Assembly: GCA_002399025.1 (NCBI GenBank) | Contig: DHCV01000026.1 | Coordinates: 118,954-182,953, forward strand | Direction: 5' to 3' | Source of the DNA: Bacteroidales bacterium UBA4893 | GTDB lineage: Bacteria > Bacteroidota > Bacteroidia > Bacteroidales > P3 | DNA: 64,000 nt | Shown here: positions 7,754 to 15,966 of the stretch, piece by piece | Layout: every line of letters begins with the position of its first letter | How positions within the stretch are numbered: position 1 is the first letter of the stretch | Position numbers and translations under genes: made by a program | Notes under the pieces: generated by a model | Databases searched by the model: none | What the model was told of the DNA's origin: nothing | The model's input: the letters and a program-made list of their open reading frames with translations, nothing else

Positions 7754-10300
7754 TTATTTCATTATTTTTAAAATATCAATTGATTTTAAGTCTTGACGTA
7801 AATTAATATTGTCAAGACCCATATTAAGTTCTACATTTAAAACTCTATTTTTTTCTTCTTTTAATGAGCGTAAAATTGTTTCAAATTTTTCTTTTGATAA
7901 TCCAAACTCTCTGTAAAGACCATTAGTTTGATTTTCATTATAAAATTCACTTACTCTTAAATTATATCTTTCATTTTTTTCAGCATACTTATATAATGAA
8001 TAAGCAACACTTAATAATGAAATTTCTTTATATTCATGACGTGAAATAGTATCAACAGATTTTCCTTTTGGAACTATTATTCCTTGTTTTAAATCATCAC
8101 CTAAAATTGACTTTTCTGTTATTTCAAACATATTGCATATTGCACCCAATGGATTGTTCAAAGTTGCTTCTGAAAAACCTGTGAATTGATTTATTAATAA
8201 ATCTAATATTTCATTTTTTTTATAGCTTCTATCAAATTGAATATTTGATGTATAAAAGTTTACTATTTTTGAATTATAAGAAAGATTAATCCATATTATT
8301 TCCCAGCCTACCTTTGGATTATTTAAATATATATCCTTAACAAGTAATCCAGTATTAGAAATCAATTTATTTGAAATTTCAAGTATTTCAGCTTCTCTTA
8401 ACCAATTAATACAAGCTGGAACCATTTTAACTCCTAATGTATGTTCGCCTTCAAAATAATTTTGATAACTATTAAAGTAACTTGATACCCAATTATCTTT
8501 CAACCCGAATGTTGAATATTTATCAATTCCTGATGTTTTCATATTTTTACTTTTATTATTACTTTCTGAAATATTTATTGAATTTGCCATAACACAACCT
8601 TTATCTTTAAATGTTAAGCATTTATAACAATGTATACATCTATTACTATCTATATTAGCTTTGGGAACAACATTTAACGCACCAGTAGGACATTCAACTT
8701 CGCAAGCTTCACAATGTATGCAATATGTAGTTTTATATAAAACTCTTTTTAATAGTCCTTGTAAAATAATATCATCATTTGTATTTAAAAATTCAAAGAT
8801 GACTTTATCATTATTATCTTCAATTGTAAATGAATAAATTTTATTTTTATATTTTATTTCTCCTTCTATTATATTATCTAATTCTTTAATTGCAAGTATT
8901 CCAAGAACTTTCAACCACGTTAGTAAGCTTTCTTTGGGTTGAGTTAATACAGCTTTAAAGTTAGGTTTTGTTGTGATAATATCAATTCTTGAATTATTAA
9001 TAGTAATCGCTTTACCGCCACTTCTCATTTTCCAATTACCCTTTTTAATATATTCAATTCTATCTTTTTCATTTGAAACTCCAATTAATTTAGCACTTTC
9101 ATGTAAATTGGAAATAAAATGATTAATACTATTAGGATACTTCTTAGACACAATATGTTCTGACCAGTCAGAAGAAAAAGGACAAATAGCACACCCAACT
9201 CTACTTAATCCATTTCTATATGCATTATTTATAGGTAAATTATTCAAAAATATGTACAAGTAAATTTCAGTTGAACTCCATTCTAAAATTGGTCGTGCAT
9301 TTATTACATTATTATGTTTTACACCCTTTCCAATTCTATTATACTGCGATCTTTTATTACTTTCTTCTTTCCTTACCCCTTCAAATACCAGTACATTTGG
9401 TTGTTTCCCTTTCCCATTTATTCTTTTTAATTCTCTATACAAAGGTGCAGTTTTCATTACACCACAGCACCATCTAAGCATTCTACTAGGAGAACCCATA
9501 TTATGCCAATAATATAAAATATCTTGATGGTTTTTAGACATATTAAAAATTAGTTCAGGGTATTTTTTTTGATATATCTTTTTGGTTTCATCATATATTT
9601 CAAGTGATGGAGGTATTTCATAACCAGTATCAGAATATATTACAGAAAATTCATTGGGTGGAATTACTCTCGAAACCAAATCTAAAACTACTTGACTATC
9701 TTTACCACCAGAAAAAGAAGAAATAAACATTTCTATTTTTGAATTATGTAAAATGTTTTTACCTAATTCTTCTGCTTCTGATAGTGGCATTATATCAAAA
9801 CTATCACAATCTTCTTTAATAACTGTATGTTTTATTTTTGTTCTTTTTTCTTGAATCTCAGCTAATTTATCAAAATCAATTTGAGAAAGGATATTTATCT
9901 CTTTTGGATTTTTACTATACTTTCTATAAACATTATTTATAAATTCAAGAGCTTCATATTCTAATAAGAACATTGAAGATTTATTTTTCTCAATTAATAA
10001 ATCAATATTAATAGGGACAAGATTAATGTTTTTATATTTTTCTTCTAATATTATTTCAGGTTCATCATAAATATTACCTCCTTTTACTTCTAATATTTTT
10101 TCTCCAAAATAAAAATATCTTCTTTCACATGCCCATAAAAGAGGTTCCTTTGATTTTGGATATTTCCAATATTTATTTAAACCTAATAAATCTAATTCTT
10201 CATAAAAAACTGGTCTTGGTGCTATATTTAAAGCTTCATCATCGGAATTCAAAGTAAGTATAATCCCATTATTTTCTTTATCCCAAACAATTTTATACAT
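7754..10300 (-). CDS. brxP: BrxP: PAPS-reductase-fold PP-loop protein with two 4Fe-4S ferredoxin motifs (type 4 BREX)
   Basis: 848 residues, first gene of the operon. Domains in order: an N-terminal region (1-180) without a recognised motif; a PAPS reductase/ATP-pyrophosphatase domain with PP-loop SGGKDS at 197-202, RWCCGVMKTAP around 276-286, GVRKEES at 308-314 and C370/C373 in VGCAICPF; a ferredoxin segment with C527, C530, C533, C537 (CxxCxxCxxxCP) and C555, C558, C561, C569; then a C-terminal part beginning KYSTFGLKDNW near 594 that resembles DUF4007. PAPS-reductase-type domains occur in DndC/SspD, which activate DNA for phosphorothioation, so a sulfur-based DNA modification is a reasonable inference. 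Assimilatory CysH is unlikely, given the size, the fusions and the neighbours. Confidence 0.85.
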   Translation of the reverse strand: MYKIVWDKENNGIILTLNSDDEALNIAPRPVFYEELDLLGLNKYWKYPKSKEPLLWACERRYFYFGEKILEVKGGNIYDEPEIILEEKYKNINLVPINIDLLIEKNKSSMFLLEYEALEFINNVYRKYSKNPKEINILSQIDFDKLAEIQEKRTKIKHTVIKEDCDSFDIMPLSEAEELGKNILHNSKIEMFISSFSGGKDSQVVLDLVSRVIPPNEFSVIYSDTGYEIPPSLEIYDETKKIYQKKYPELIFNMSKNHQDILYYWHNMGSPSRMLRWCCGVMKTAPLYRELKRINGKGKQPNVLVFEGVRKEESNKRSQYNRIGKGVKHNNVINARPILEWSSTEIYLYIFLNNLPINNAYRNGLSRVGCAICPFSSDWSEHIVSKKYPNSINHFISNLHESAKLIGVSNEKDRIEYIKKGNWKMRSGGKAITINNSRIDIITTKPNFKAVLTQPKESLLTWLKVLGILAIKELDNIIEGEIKYKNKIYSFTIEDNNDKVIFEFLNTNDDIILQGLLKRVLYKTTYCIHCEACEVECPTGALNVVPKANIDSNRCIHCYKCLTFKDKGCVMANSINISESNNKSKNMKTSGIDKYSTFGLKDNWVSSYFNSYQNYFEGEHTLGVKMVPACINWLREAEILEISNKLISNTGLLVKDIYLNNPKVGWEIIWINLSYNSKIVNFYTSNIQFDRSYKKNEILDLLINQFTGFSEATLNNPLGAICNMFEITEKSILGDDLKQGIIVPKGKSVDTISRHEYKEISLLSVAYSLYKYAEKNERYNLRVSEFYNENQTNGLYREFGLSKEKFETILRSLKEEKNRVLNVELNMGLDNINLRQDLKSIDILKIMK

Positions 10301-10360
10301 TTTATCCCTTAGTATTATATGAGTTTCTATCTTTTATATTTAATCTCTCAAATCAATTTT

Positions 10361-10392
10361 CAAAACTACTAATAATATAAATACAATACAAA
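10361..10392 (-). promoter_or_regulatory. candidate Bacteroidota promoter of the BREX operon
   Basis: Read on the minus strand, a TTTG at 10392-10389 is separated by 20 bp from TAGTTTTG at 10368-10361. This fits the -33/-7 pattern (TTTG, TAnnTTTG) and lies about 60 bp upstream of the brxP start. It is a prediction from spacing and sequence only; the DNA here is A/T-rich, so chance matches are possible. Confidence 0.35.
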
Positions 10393-10458
10393 TTATTATA
10401 AGAATAAATTCAAAATCACAATAAGTATTATACCAATAATTCGAGTAATATATAATCT

Positions 10459-10800
10459 CCGTCGTGCGGGATTTCTTTGCTATGCAAAGCGACAAGGAAG
10501 CATTCTTTTACTTATATAAATTTCAAGAGATAAATTATTTCCGTCGTGCGGGATTTCCTACTCCCGCATGATATTACTATAAGGATTTATTTACAACAAT
10601 AATCTATCGGATAACATATCCTAATAATAAACTAAGTGCGGGAGTCGGAAATCCCGCACAACGAAAGTATTAAATTATTTCTAAATTTCTATTCTGTATT
10701 AATATTTTTGTGTAGCTTTGAAGATTGAAATTGGTTCCCCTCGTGCGGGATTTCCTACTCCCGCACGATATTACTATAAGGATTTTTAATCCGTAAGATA
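10459..10800. repeat. cluster of the GTGCGGGA palindromic repeats, right edge of the defence island
   Basis: A partial copy lies at 10,459-10,475, full copies in the left-edge orientation at 10,541-10,587 and 10,738-10,800, and an inverted copy at 10,609-10,663. The core (GTGCGGGA paired with TCCCGCAC) and the TACTATAAGGAT tail match the copies at 155-302. The partial copy runs into CTTTGCTATGCAAAG, itself a palindrome. No gene is visible between 10,301 and 11,349; these repeats and the block at 10,929-11,070 occupy most of it. Confidence 0.8.
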
Positions 10801-10928
10801 TACAATCATCAAAGAATATTTCTAAACAATATATTAATCAAAATGTATTTGTACATTTGCCAGCAAATTGAGTTTAAAATGAATAAATATCGGATTACTT
10901 ATCGGTTTACCGCTTGCCATAGCAAGTT

Positions 10929-11070
10929 ATCGACTTTGTCGCTTTGCATAGCAAAGAAATCCTAATAATAAACTAAGTGCGGGAGTCGGACTCATCGACT
11001 TTGTCGCTTTGCATAGCAAAGAAATCCTAATAATAAAGAAGTGCGGGAGTCGGAAATCCCGCACGACGGA
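10929..11070. repeat. 65-bp direct duplication ending in the GTGCGGGA palindrome
   Basis: A block starting ATCGACTTTGTCGCTTTGC begins at 10,929 and again at 10,994, a 65-bp period. Each copy contains a small palindrome around TTTGCATAGCAAA, then ATCCTAATAATAAA, then the inverted GTGCGGGAGTCGGA core. The second copy ends with a complete palindrome up to about 11,070. The first copy lost the second arm of the palindrome at the junction. It looks like a local tandem duplication of the interspersed repeat. Confidence 0.75.
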
Positions 11071-11219
11071 TAGATATGAGCAAATTATAAGATTAAATCT
11101 ATTATCAATTAAAAATTAATTATTGTTGTATATTACAGACAAACAAGTAAAGATATAAAGCAGTAAATATTTAATAAAAAATAATTCCCAAATCATCACT
11201 TTAGTATAAAAAAAGATTG

Positions 11220-11227
11220 TATATTTG
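11220..11227 (+). promoter_or_regulatory. candidate -7 box upstream of catalase
   Basis: TATATTTG matches the TAnnTTTG -7 consensus of Bacteroidota and lies about 120 bp upstream of the katA start. No good -33 TTTG is seen at the usual spacing, so support is weak. Confidence 0.3.
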
Positions 11228-11349
11228 ATGCATATTTCTTAATGGGCTCAAAGAGGAGCTTCTGAACTTTGAAAAAATGATAATATATTTTATTTGAAGT
11301 TCCTTAGTTGTGTTGGTTATGAGAGATTTACAAACAAATATATTTAATT

Positions 11350-12792
11350 ATGGAAAAGAAATTAACTTCTACTAATGGTAGACCTGTGGTTGAGAATCAA
11401 AATGCTCAAACGGCAGGACAGAGAGGACCTATGATGCTTCAAGATATATGGTTCTTAGAAAAACTTGCTCATTTCGACAGAGAGGTAATACCCGAAAGAA
11501 GAATGCATGCCAAAGGTTCGGGTGCTTATGGTAAATTTACCGTTACTCACGATATAACGAAATACACTAAGGCATCCATATTTAAAAATATTGGAAAAGA
11601 AACAGAGTGTTTTGTTAGATTCTCTACTGTTGCAGGTGAAAGAGGTGCTGCTGATGCTGAAAGGGATATTAGAGGGTTTGCAATTAAATTCTATACCGAT
11701 GAGGGTAATTGGGATTTGGTTGGGAATAATACTCCTGTATTCTTTCTTCGTGACCCAATGAAATTCCCAGACCTTAACCATGCAGTAAAGAGAGACCCTA
11801 AGACTAATCTTAGAAGTGCAAATAATAATTGGGATTTTTGGACATCCTTACCTGAGGCACTACATCAAGTTACCATAACTATGAGTACTCGTGGCATACC
11901 TTATTCTTATAGACATATGCACGGATTTGGAAGCCATACATATAGTTTTATTAACTCCGAAAACAAGAGAATTTGGGTTAAATTCCATTTCGTTTCCCAA
12001 CAAGGGATAAAGAATTTAACAGATATGGAAGCTGCTAATATTATTGCCAATGATAGAGAGTCACATCAAAGAGATTTATTTGACAGTATTGAAAAGGGTG
12101 ATTTCCCACGTTGGAACTTGAAAATTCAACTAATGACCGAAGAACAAGCAAAGACCTATAATTTTAATCCTTTCGATTTAACTAAGGTTTGGCTTAAAAA
12201 AGATTTCCCATTAATAGATGTTGGGGTATTGGAATTGAATAGAAATCCTGAAAACTATTTTGCCGAAGTTGAACAAGCGGCGTTTAATCCTGCAAATATT
12301 GTTGAAGGAATTGGCTTCTCTCCCGATAAAATGCTTCAAGGAAGATTATTCTCTTATGGAGACGCTCAAAGATATCGTTTAGGAGTTAATCACAACCTTA
12401 TACCAGTAAATCGACCTCGCTGTCCTTTCCATTCCTATCATAGAGATGGAGCAATGAGGGTAGATGATAATTATGGTGGAACCATTGGCTATGAACCTAA
12501 TAGCTATAAAGAGTGGAAGGATAGTCCTGAAAAACAAGAACCACCATTAGAAATCAATGGCGATGCTTATCATTATAATGAAAGAGAATATGATAATGAT
12601 TACTATACCCAACCTGGAATGTTATTTAGACTTATGAGCCAAGAAGAAAAGCAATGTCTATTCGATAACACAGCAAGAAATATGGGAGATTGCGAAGAAT
12701 TTATCAAGAGAAGACATATTGAAAATTGCTACAAAGCTGACCCAGAATATGGCAAAGGAGTAGCAAAAGCATTAAATCTAAATATAGACTAA
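11350..12792 (+). CDS. katA: haem catalase (KatA type, small-subunit)
   Basis: 480 residues, the usual length of small-subunit clade 3 catalases that convert hydrogen peroxide to water and oxygen in the cytoplasm. The distal-site histidine is H53 in [13 protein letters not shown] and the distal asparagine N126 in VGNNTPVFF. The proximal haem tyrosine lies in [14 protein letters not shown] near residue 336. The motif [20 protein letters not shown] near the N-terminus is also standard. The gene stands alone, with a terminator just downstream, and follows the repeat cluster at the edge of the defence island. An intact catalase in an otherwise anaerobe-like gene set suggests defence against transient oxygen exposure. 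Confidence 0.97.
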   Translation: MEKKLTSTNGRPVVENQNAQTAGQRGPMMLQDIWFLEKLAHFDREVIPERRMHAKGSGAYGKFTVTHDITKYTKASIFKNIGKETECFVRFSTVAGERGAADAERDIRGFAIKFYTDEGNWDLVGNNTPVFFLRDPMKFPDLNHAVKRDPKTNLRSANNNWDFWTSLPEALHQVTITMSTRGIPYSYRHMHGFGSHTYSFINSENKRIWVKFHFVSQQGIKNLTDMEAANIIANDRESHQRDLFDSIEKGDFPRWNLKIQLMTEEQAKTYNFNPFDLTKVWLKKDFPLIDVGVLELNRNPENYFAEVEQAAFNPANIVEGIGFSPDKMLQGRLFSYGDAQRYRLGVNHNLIPVNRPRCPFHSYHRDGAMRVDDNYGGTIGYEPNSYKEWKDSPEKQEPPLEINGDAYHYNEREYDNDYYTQPGMLFRLMSQEEKQCLFDNTARNMGDCEEFIKRRHIENCYKADPEYGKGVAKALNLNID

Positions 12793-12800
12793 AACAAATT

Positions 12801-12832
12801 AAGCCGAGACAATAAAAAGTTTCGGCTTTTTC
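12801..12832 (+). terminator. rho-independent terminator of katA
   Basis: AAGCCGA at 12,801-12,807 pairs with TCGGCTT at 12,822-12,828 and is followed by a T run. It starts 8 bp after the katA stop codon. Confidence 0.8.
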
Positions 12833-12944
12833 ATTGTCCATTCTTTTAATTCTCTACTAGGAAAGTTAATGTTCCCAATTGAGTGGCATAACATATACAG
12901 CACGACTGATTAATCGGTTGGAATATTGTTTGTTTTTGTTTAGT

Positions 12945-13148
12945 TGTTGAGATGTTTAGTTATTTAGGTGTTGCTTTTTGTCAGAATCAAGATTTACAGG
13001 ATTAAAGGATTCTTGCTAAGGCAAGCGGCAAGCCGATGATTCTTGATTGGTTACTTAATTGAAATCCTATCAATCTCTAAATCCTGAATCATCGGCTTGC
13101 CGCTTGTAAAAACAAGAATCCTGATTCAGACAAACAACTCAACACTAA
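12945..13148. repeat. inverted-repeat element downstream of dusB (copy 1)
   Basis: A roughly 200-bp element with imperfect inverted ends. The left half has GTTTAGTTGTTGAGATG and TCAGAATCAAGATTTACAGG; the right half has the complements AATCCTGATTCAGACA and CAACTCAAC. Inside, AAGCGGCAAGCCGATGATTC at about 13,023-13,042 is exactly complementary to the stretch at about 13,087-13,106. A related element lies at 14,338-14,516. No coding capacity is seen; it resembles a MITE or other non-autonomous element. It accounts for most of the gap between katA and dusB. Confidence 0.65.
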
Positions 13149-13152
13149 ACCC

Positions 13153-14112
13153 TTAATAAGCTTCCAGTATTCTATTAAATATCTCGTGAATTTCGGTTTG
13201 GTTGGTGGTGCTTACTAATTGTAGGCGGAAGGGTTTGAAGTCTCTTAGGCCTTTGAAGTAGCCTGAGTAGTTTTTACGCATTTCAAATATTGCATTTTTC
13301 TCTCCTCTAAGTGCTATTAGTCCTTCAAAGTGTTCTTTACAAACCATTACTTTTTCTTCTATGCTTATTGGGGTGGGGGTTTTGTTTTCTAAAAGTTCTT
13401 TTGCTTGTTGGAATATAAATGGGTTTCCTATGGAGGCTCTTCCTATCAAAATTCCATCTACTCCATAACGGTTTTTATATTCTATTACTTTTTCTGCTGA
13501 ATCAATATCTCCATTTCCAAAAACTGGTATTATCATTCTTTGGTTGTTTTTAACTTCTCCTATCAATGTCCAGTCTGCTTGTCCTTTATACATTTGTGAG
13601 CGTGTTCTTCCATGTATGCTAATGGCTTGTATGCCCACATCTTGAAGTCTTTCTGCTACTTCTACAATGGGTTTTGAGTTTTCGGTGTAGCCCAATCTTG
13701 TTTTAACGGTAACGGGTATATTGGTTGCTTTTACAACTGTTTCGGTTAGCTTCACCATTCTGGGAATATCATTGAGTATTCCGCTTCCACATCCTTTTCC
13801 TGCTATCTTTTTTACTGGGCATCCCCAGTTTATATCAATGAAATCTGGTTTTTCTCTTTCTGCAATTTTTGTTGCCAGTGTTAGGCTTTCTTCGTTGTTC
13901 CCAAAAATTTGTATTCCCAATGGTCTTTCTTCTTCATCAAAAGACATTTTCACAATGCTTTGCTCAACTTCTCTTAGTAGTGCATCGGAGGATATAAATT
14001 CTGTTATTAGTATATCGGCTCCATAGCGTTTGCAAATCTTACGGAAGGGTTTATTGGTTATAGCCTCCATAGGGGAGAGGATAAGGGGGAAATCGCTCTT
14101 AAAGTCTATCAC
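13153..14112 (-). CDS. dusB: tRNA-dihydrouridine synthase, DusB family
   Basis: 319 residues. This FMN enzyme reduces uridine to dihydrouridine in tRNA. The active-site cysteine is C98 in INWGCPVKKIAGKGCG, and FMN/tRNA-contact motifs are seen in TVKTRLGY at 135-142, ISIHGRTR at 165-171 and FGNGDI, with a C-terminal FKGLRDFKPFR. The start used is GTG at 14,112, because it gives the normal family N-terminus (SPMEAITNKPFR within the first 24 residues). The start overlaps the end of an upstream 48-codon ORF, suggesting translational coupling. Both genes lie between two related inverted-repeat elements. Confidence 0.93.
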   Translation of the reverse strand: MIDFKSDFPLILSPMEAITNKPFRKICKRYGADILITEFISSDALLREVEQSIVKMSFDEEERPLGIQIFGNNEESLTLATKIAEREKPDFIDINWGCPVKKIAGKGCGSGILNDIPRMVKLTETVVKATNIPVTVKTRLGYTENSKPIVEVAERLQDVGIQAISIHGRTRSQMYKGQADWTLIGEVKNNQRMIIPVFGNGDIDSAEKVIEYKNRYGVDGILIGRASIGNPFIFQQAKELLENKTPTPISIEEKVMVCKEHFEGLIALRGEKNAIFEMRKNYSGYFKGLRDFKPFRLQLVSTTNQTEIHEIFNRILEAY

Positions 14113-14245
14113 CTTTTCTTAGTTTTTCTTGTTGTTCTGGGTCGTAGGGGCGGTTTTTGTAAGTCTTGATAAGTTCTTTGATTATGTAGTACAAAAATAT
14201 TCCCGAAACAATAACTACAATGGTAATAATCACTAATGACTTCAT
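14099..14245 (-). CDS. small single-pass membrane protein, 48 residues
   Basis: Not a recognised family. Starts ATG at 14,245 and ends TAA at 14,099, overlapping the dusB GTG start by 14 bp. Residues 4-22 (LVIITIVVIVSGIFLYYII) form one hydrophobic membrane segment. The short basic tail is KELIKTYKNRPYDPEQQEKL. Bacteroidota often place such small membrane proteins next to housekeeping genes. A TATCTTTG box on the minus strand at 14,289-14,282 sits 37 bp upstream of the start and could drive both genes. The overlap supports that it is translated. Confidence 0.55.
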   Translation of the reverse strand: MKSLVIITIVVIVSGIFLYYIIKELIKTYKNRPYDPEQQEKLRKGDRL

Positions 14246-14337
14246 AGGTTTTTGCTAATTTTTATCCGTTAAAAAACGAAACAAAGATACTAAAAGTTTT
14301 ATTTATAGAGTATATATAATTAATTTTGGTTATTTTT

Positions 14338-14516
14338 GAGGGTTGAGGTGTTGAGGTGTTTAGTTGTTTAGTTGTTTGTCTGAATCAGGATTTACAGAAT
14401 TTAAGGATTAATAGGATTTTAGTATTAAATAATCAAGAAAATCGAATAATCAAGCAAATCCTGATTCTGATAAAAAGCAACAACTAAACAAATACACAAC
14501 TCAACAACTCAACAAA
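14338..14516. repeat. inverted-repeat element upstream of cdd (copy 2)
   Basis: Same architecture as the element at 12,945-13,148. The left end has repeats of GTTGAGGT and GTTTAGTT followed by CTGAATCAGGATTTACAG. The right end has AATCCTGATTCTGAT followed by CAACAACTAAACAAA and repeated CTCAACAA. The middle is shorter and lacks the AAGCGGCAAG arms. A short remnant with the same ATCCTGATTCAGACA end occurs at 18,937-18,951. Similar GTTTAGTTG/CTCAACGCC runs occur at 16,700-16,765 between recR and the SDR gene. Confidence 0.6.
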
Positions 14517-14533
14517 AAGAAAACAAAACAAAT

Positions 14534-15001
14534 ATGGAAAGTAAACAATTGGTTATTAATTATGGGGAAGCTTTAATTGAAGAGCTTTTAAAGGAAGATA
14601 GAGAGCTTTTGATGGAGGCTCAAAACTCATTGGAAGGTGCGTATTCTCCTTATTCTAATTTTAGGGTTGCAAGTGCTGTTAGGATGGATAGTGGGGAGGT
14701 TTTTTGTGGTGCTAATCAGGAAAATTCTGCTTATCCTTCTGGTCTTTGTGCTGAAAGGGTTGCTTTGTATTATGCAGGTGCTCATTCTGAAAATGCAAAG
14801 GTTGTTTCTATTGCTGTTGTTGCTCAAAATGCAGATAATAAATTCTCTTTGGCATATCCTTGTGGGGCATGTCTTCAAGTGATTAAAGAATGGGAAATTA
14901 GATATAAGAACTCAATTCGTGTTATTGTTCAAATTGATGAAAATAGGGTTCAAATATTTGATGGTGTTGGCTCTTTAATGCCGTTTTCTTTTAGTCTTTA
15001 A
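14534..15001 (+). CDS. cdd: cytidine deaminase
   Basis: 155 residues. Zinc-dependent deaminase of cytidine and deoxycytidine in pyrimidine salvage. The zinc ligands and catalytic glutamate are visible: C72 and E74 in GLCAERVALYYAG, and C110 and C113 in PCGACLQV. AYSPYSNFRVASAV at 36-49 is the substrate-binding motif. The protein has about 20 extra N-terminal residues compared with the 130-residue Bacillus-type enzyme. The last 11 bp overlap the convergent universal stress gene, so the two 3' ends are shared. Confidence 0.95.
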   Translation: MESKQLVINYGEALIEELLKEDRELLMEAQNSLEGAYSPYSNFRVASAVRMDSGEVFCGANQENSAYPSGLCAERVALYYAGAHSENAKVVSIAVVAQNADNKFSLAYPCGACLQVIKEWEIRYKNSIRVIVQIDENRVQIFDGVGSLMPFSFSL

Positions 15002-15932
15002 GATATTTAAGTTCTTTTGTGTTAAGTAGTTCGAAAGGCAGGAAACTTGATACAAAATAGTTGTTGTGTTCTATTGCTTTTGTGGTGAATGAAACAACTG
15101 GCATTTCGCTTTCTTTAATCATTTTTTGAGCTATGGCTCCAATATAGCTATCCATTACTCCCAATTCTTGGTGTGTCATAATCATTAATAAATCACCATT
15201 TACTTTTTGAGCATGATTAAGAATTGTTCTGTGAACGGGTTCTTCCGATTTTTCGTATAGTTGTGCTGTACAATTAATACCTTCTTTCTCAACAACAAAT
15301 TTAGCTTTCTCCATTTTTAGGTATAATCTACTTTGTTTGGTAGAAATTCCTCCACTCAAAACTCCCATTAAGTGAATGTTTGCTTTGTAATATTTTGCCC
15401 AAGCTATTGCTTTTGATACTTTTTCAAGGGTTTGCTTAGTCAGGTCAATTGGTAAGACTATGTTTCTAAAACCACAATCGAGAATTGGATTATCGGATAC
15501 TGTTATAACAGGACATGGTGATTCACTAATTACTTGCAGTATGCTTGTTCCAAAAATATTTAAATCGGGTTTAGACTCTTTGTTCTTACCCATAATTATG
15601 TATTGAGCTTTTAGAATATCTGCTTGTTCGTGAATAACATCCACTGGGTTTCCTTCTTCAACAATTGTAATTACTCTAACTCCTGTTTCTTTTTTTGTGT
15701 TTGTAGCCAACACTTTCAATTTGGCTCTAACCTCTCTTTGTATTCTTCTATTGTCTTTTTCACTTCGGAAAAGCTGTGAGAAGAAATCACCCTTTCTTAT
15801 TACAGAAAGAAGATAAATCTCTCCTTTTAAATATTTTGTTATGCATACTGCTTCTTTAAGAGCAATTTCTGATGTGGGACCAAAATCATATGGTACTAAT
15901 ACGGCAGGTTTTTTAATTGTTTTTGTTGTCAT
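14991..15932 (-). CDS. universal stress protein with two tandem UspA domains
   Basis: 313 residues. Two UspA folds are in tandem (about 9-155 and 160-295). Each begins with a hydrophobic beta strand (AVLVPYDFGP; NIVLPIDLTK). The first ends in the nucleotide-loop pattern MGKNKESKPDLNIFGTS, close to the Gx2Gx9G(S/T) signature of ATP-binding UspA. The second, MTHQELGVMDSYIGAIAQ, is degenerate and may not bind ATP. Function is a cytoplasmic stress/persistence role, not specified by the sequence. It converges with cdd, overlapping by 11 bp. Confidence 0.85.
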   Translation of the reverse strand: MTTKTIKKPAVLVPYDFGPTSEIALKEAVCITKYLKGEIYLLSVIRKGDFFSQLFRSEKDNRRIQREVRAKLKVLATNTKKETGVRVITIVEEGNPVDVIHEQADILKAQYIIMGKNKESKPDLNIFGTSILQVISESPCPVITVSDNPILDCGFRNIVLPIDLTKQTLEKVSKAIAWAKYYKANIHLMGVLSGGISTKQSRLYLKMEKAKFVVEKEGINCTAQLYEKSEEPVHRTILNHAQKVNGDLLMIMTHQELGVMDSYIGAIAQKMIKESEMPVVSFTTKAIEHNNYFVSSFLPFELLNTKELKYLKD

Positions 15933-15966
15933 ATATTTTAGTGTTTTATTATTAACGAAGAAAACG

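Noticed and set aside
7754..10300. Assimilatory sulfate reduction enzyme CysH/PAPS reductase
   Set aside because: 848 residues with ferredoxin motifs and three BREX partners; no sulfate assimilation genes are beside it. The YeiH and SulP genes are far away and not linked.
766..10300. Integrative element with tRNA attachment site at the BREX island
   Set aside because: No tRNA gene, integrase or clear att core was found; the flanking repeat is a palindrome, not an att site.
11455..11781. Minus-strand open frame inside katA
   Set aside because: Antisense to catalase and without family resemblance; it reflects codon bias of the real gene.
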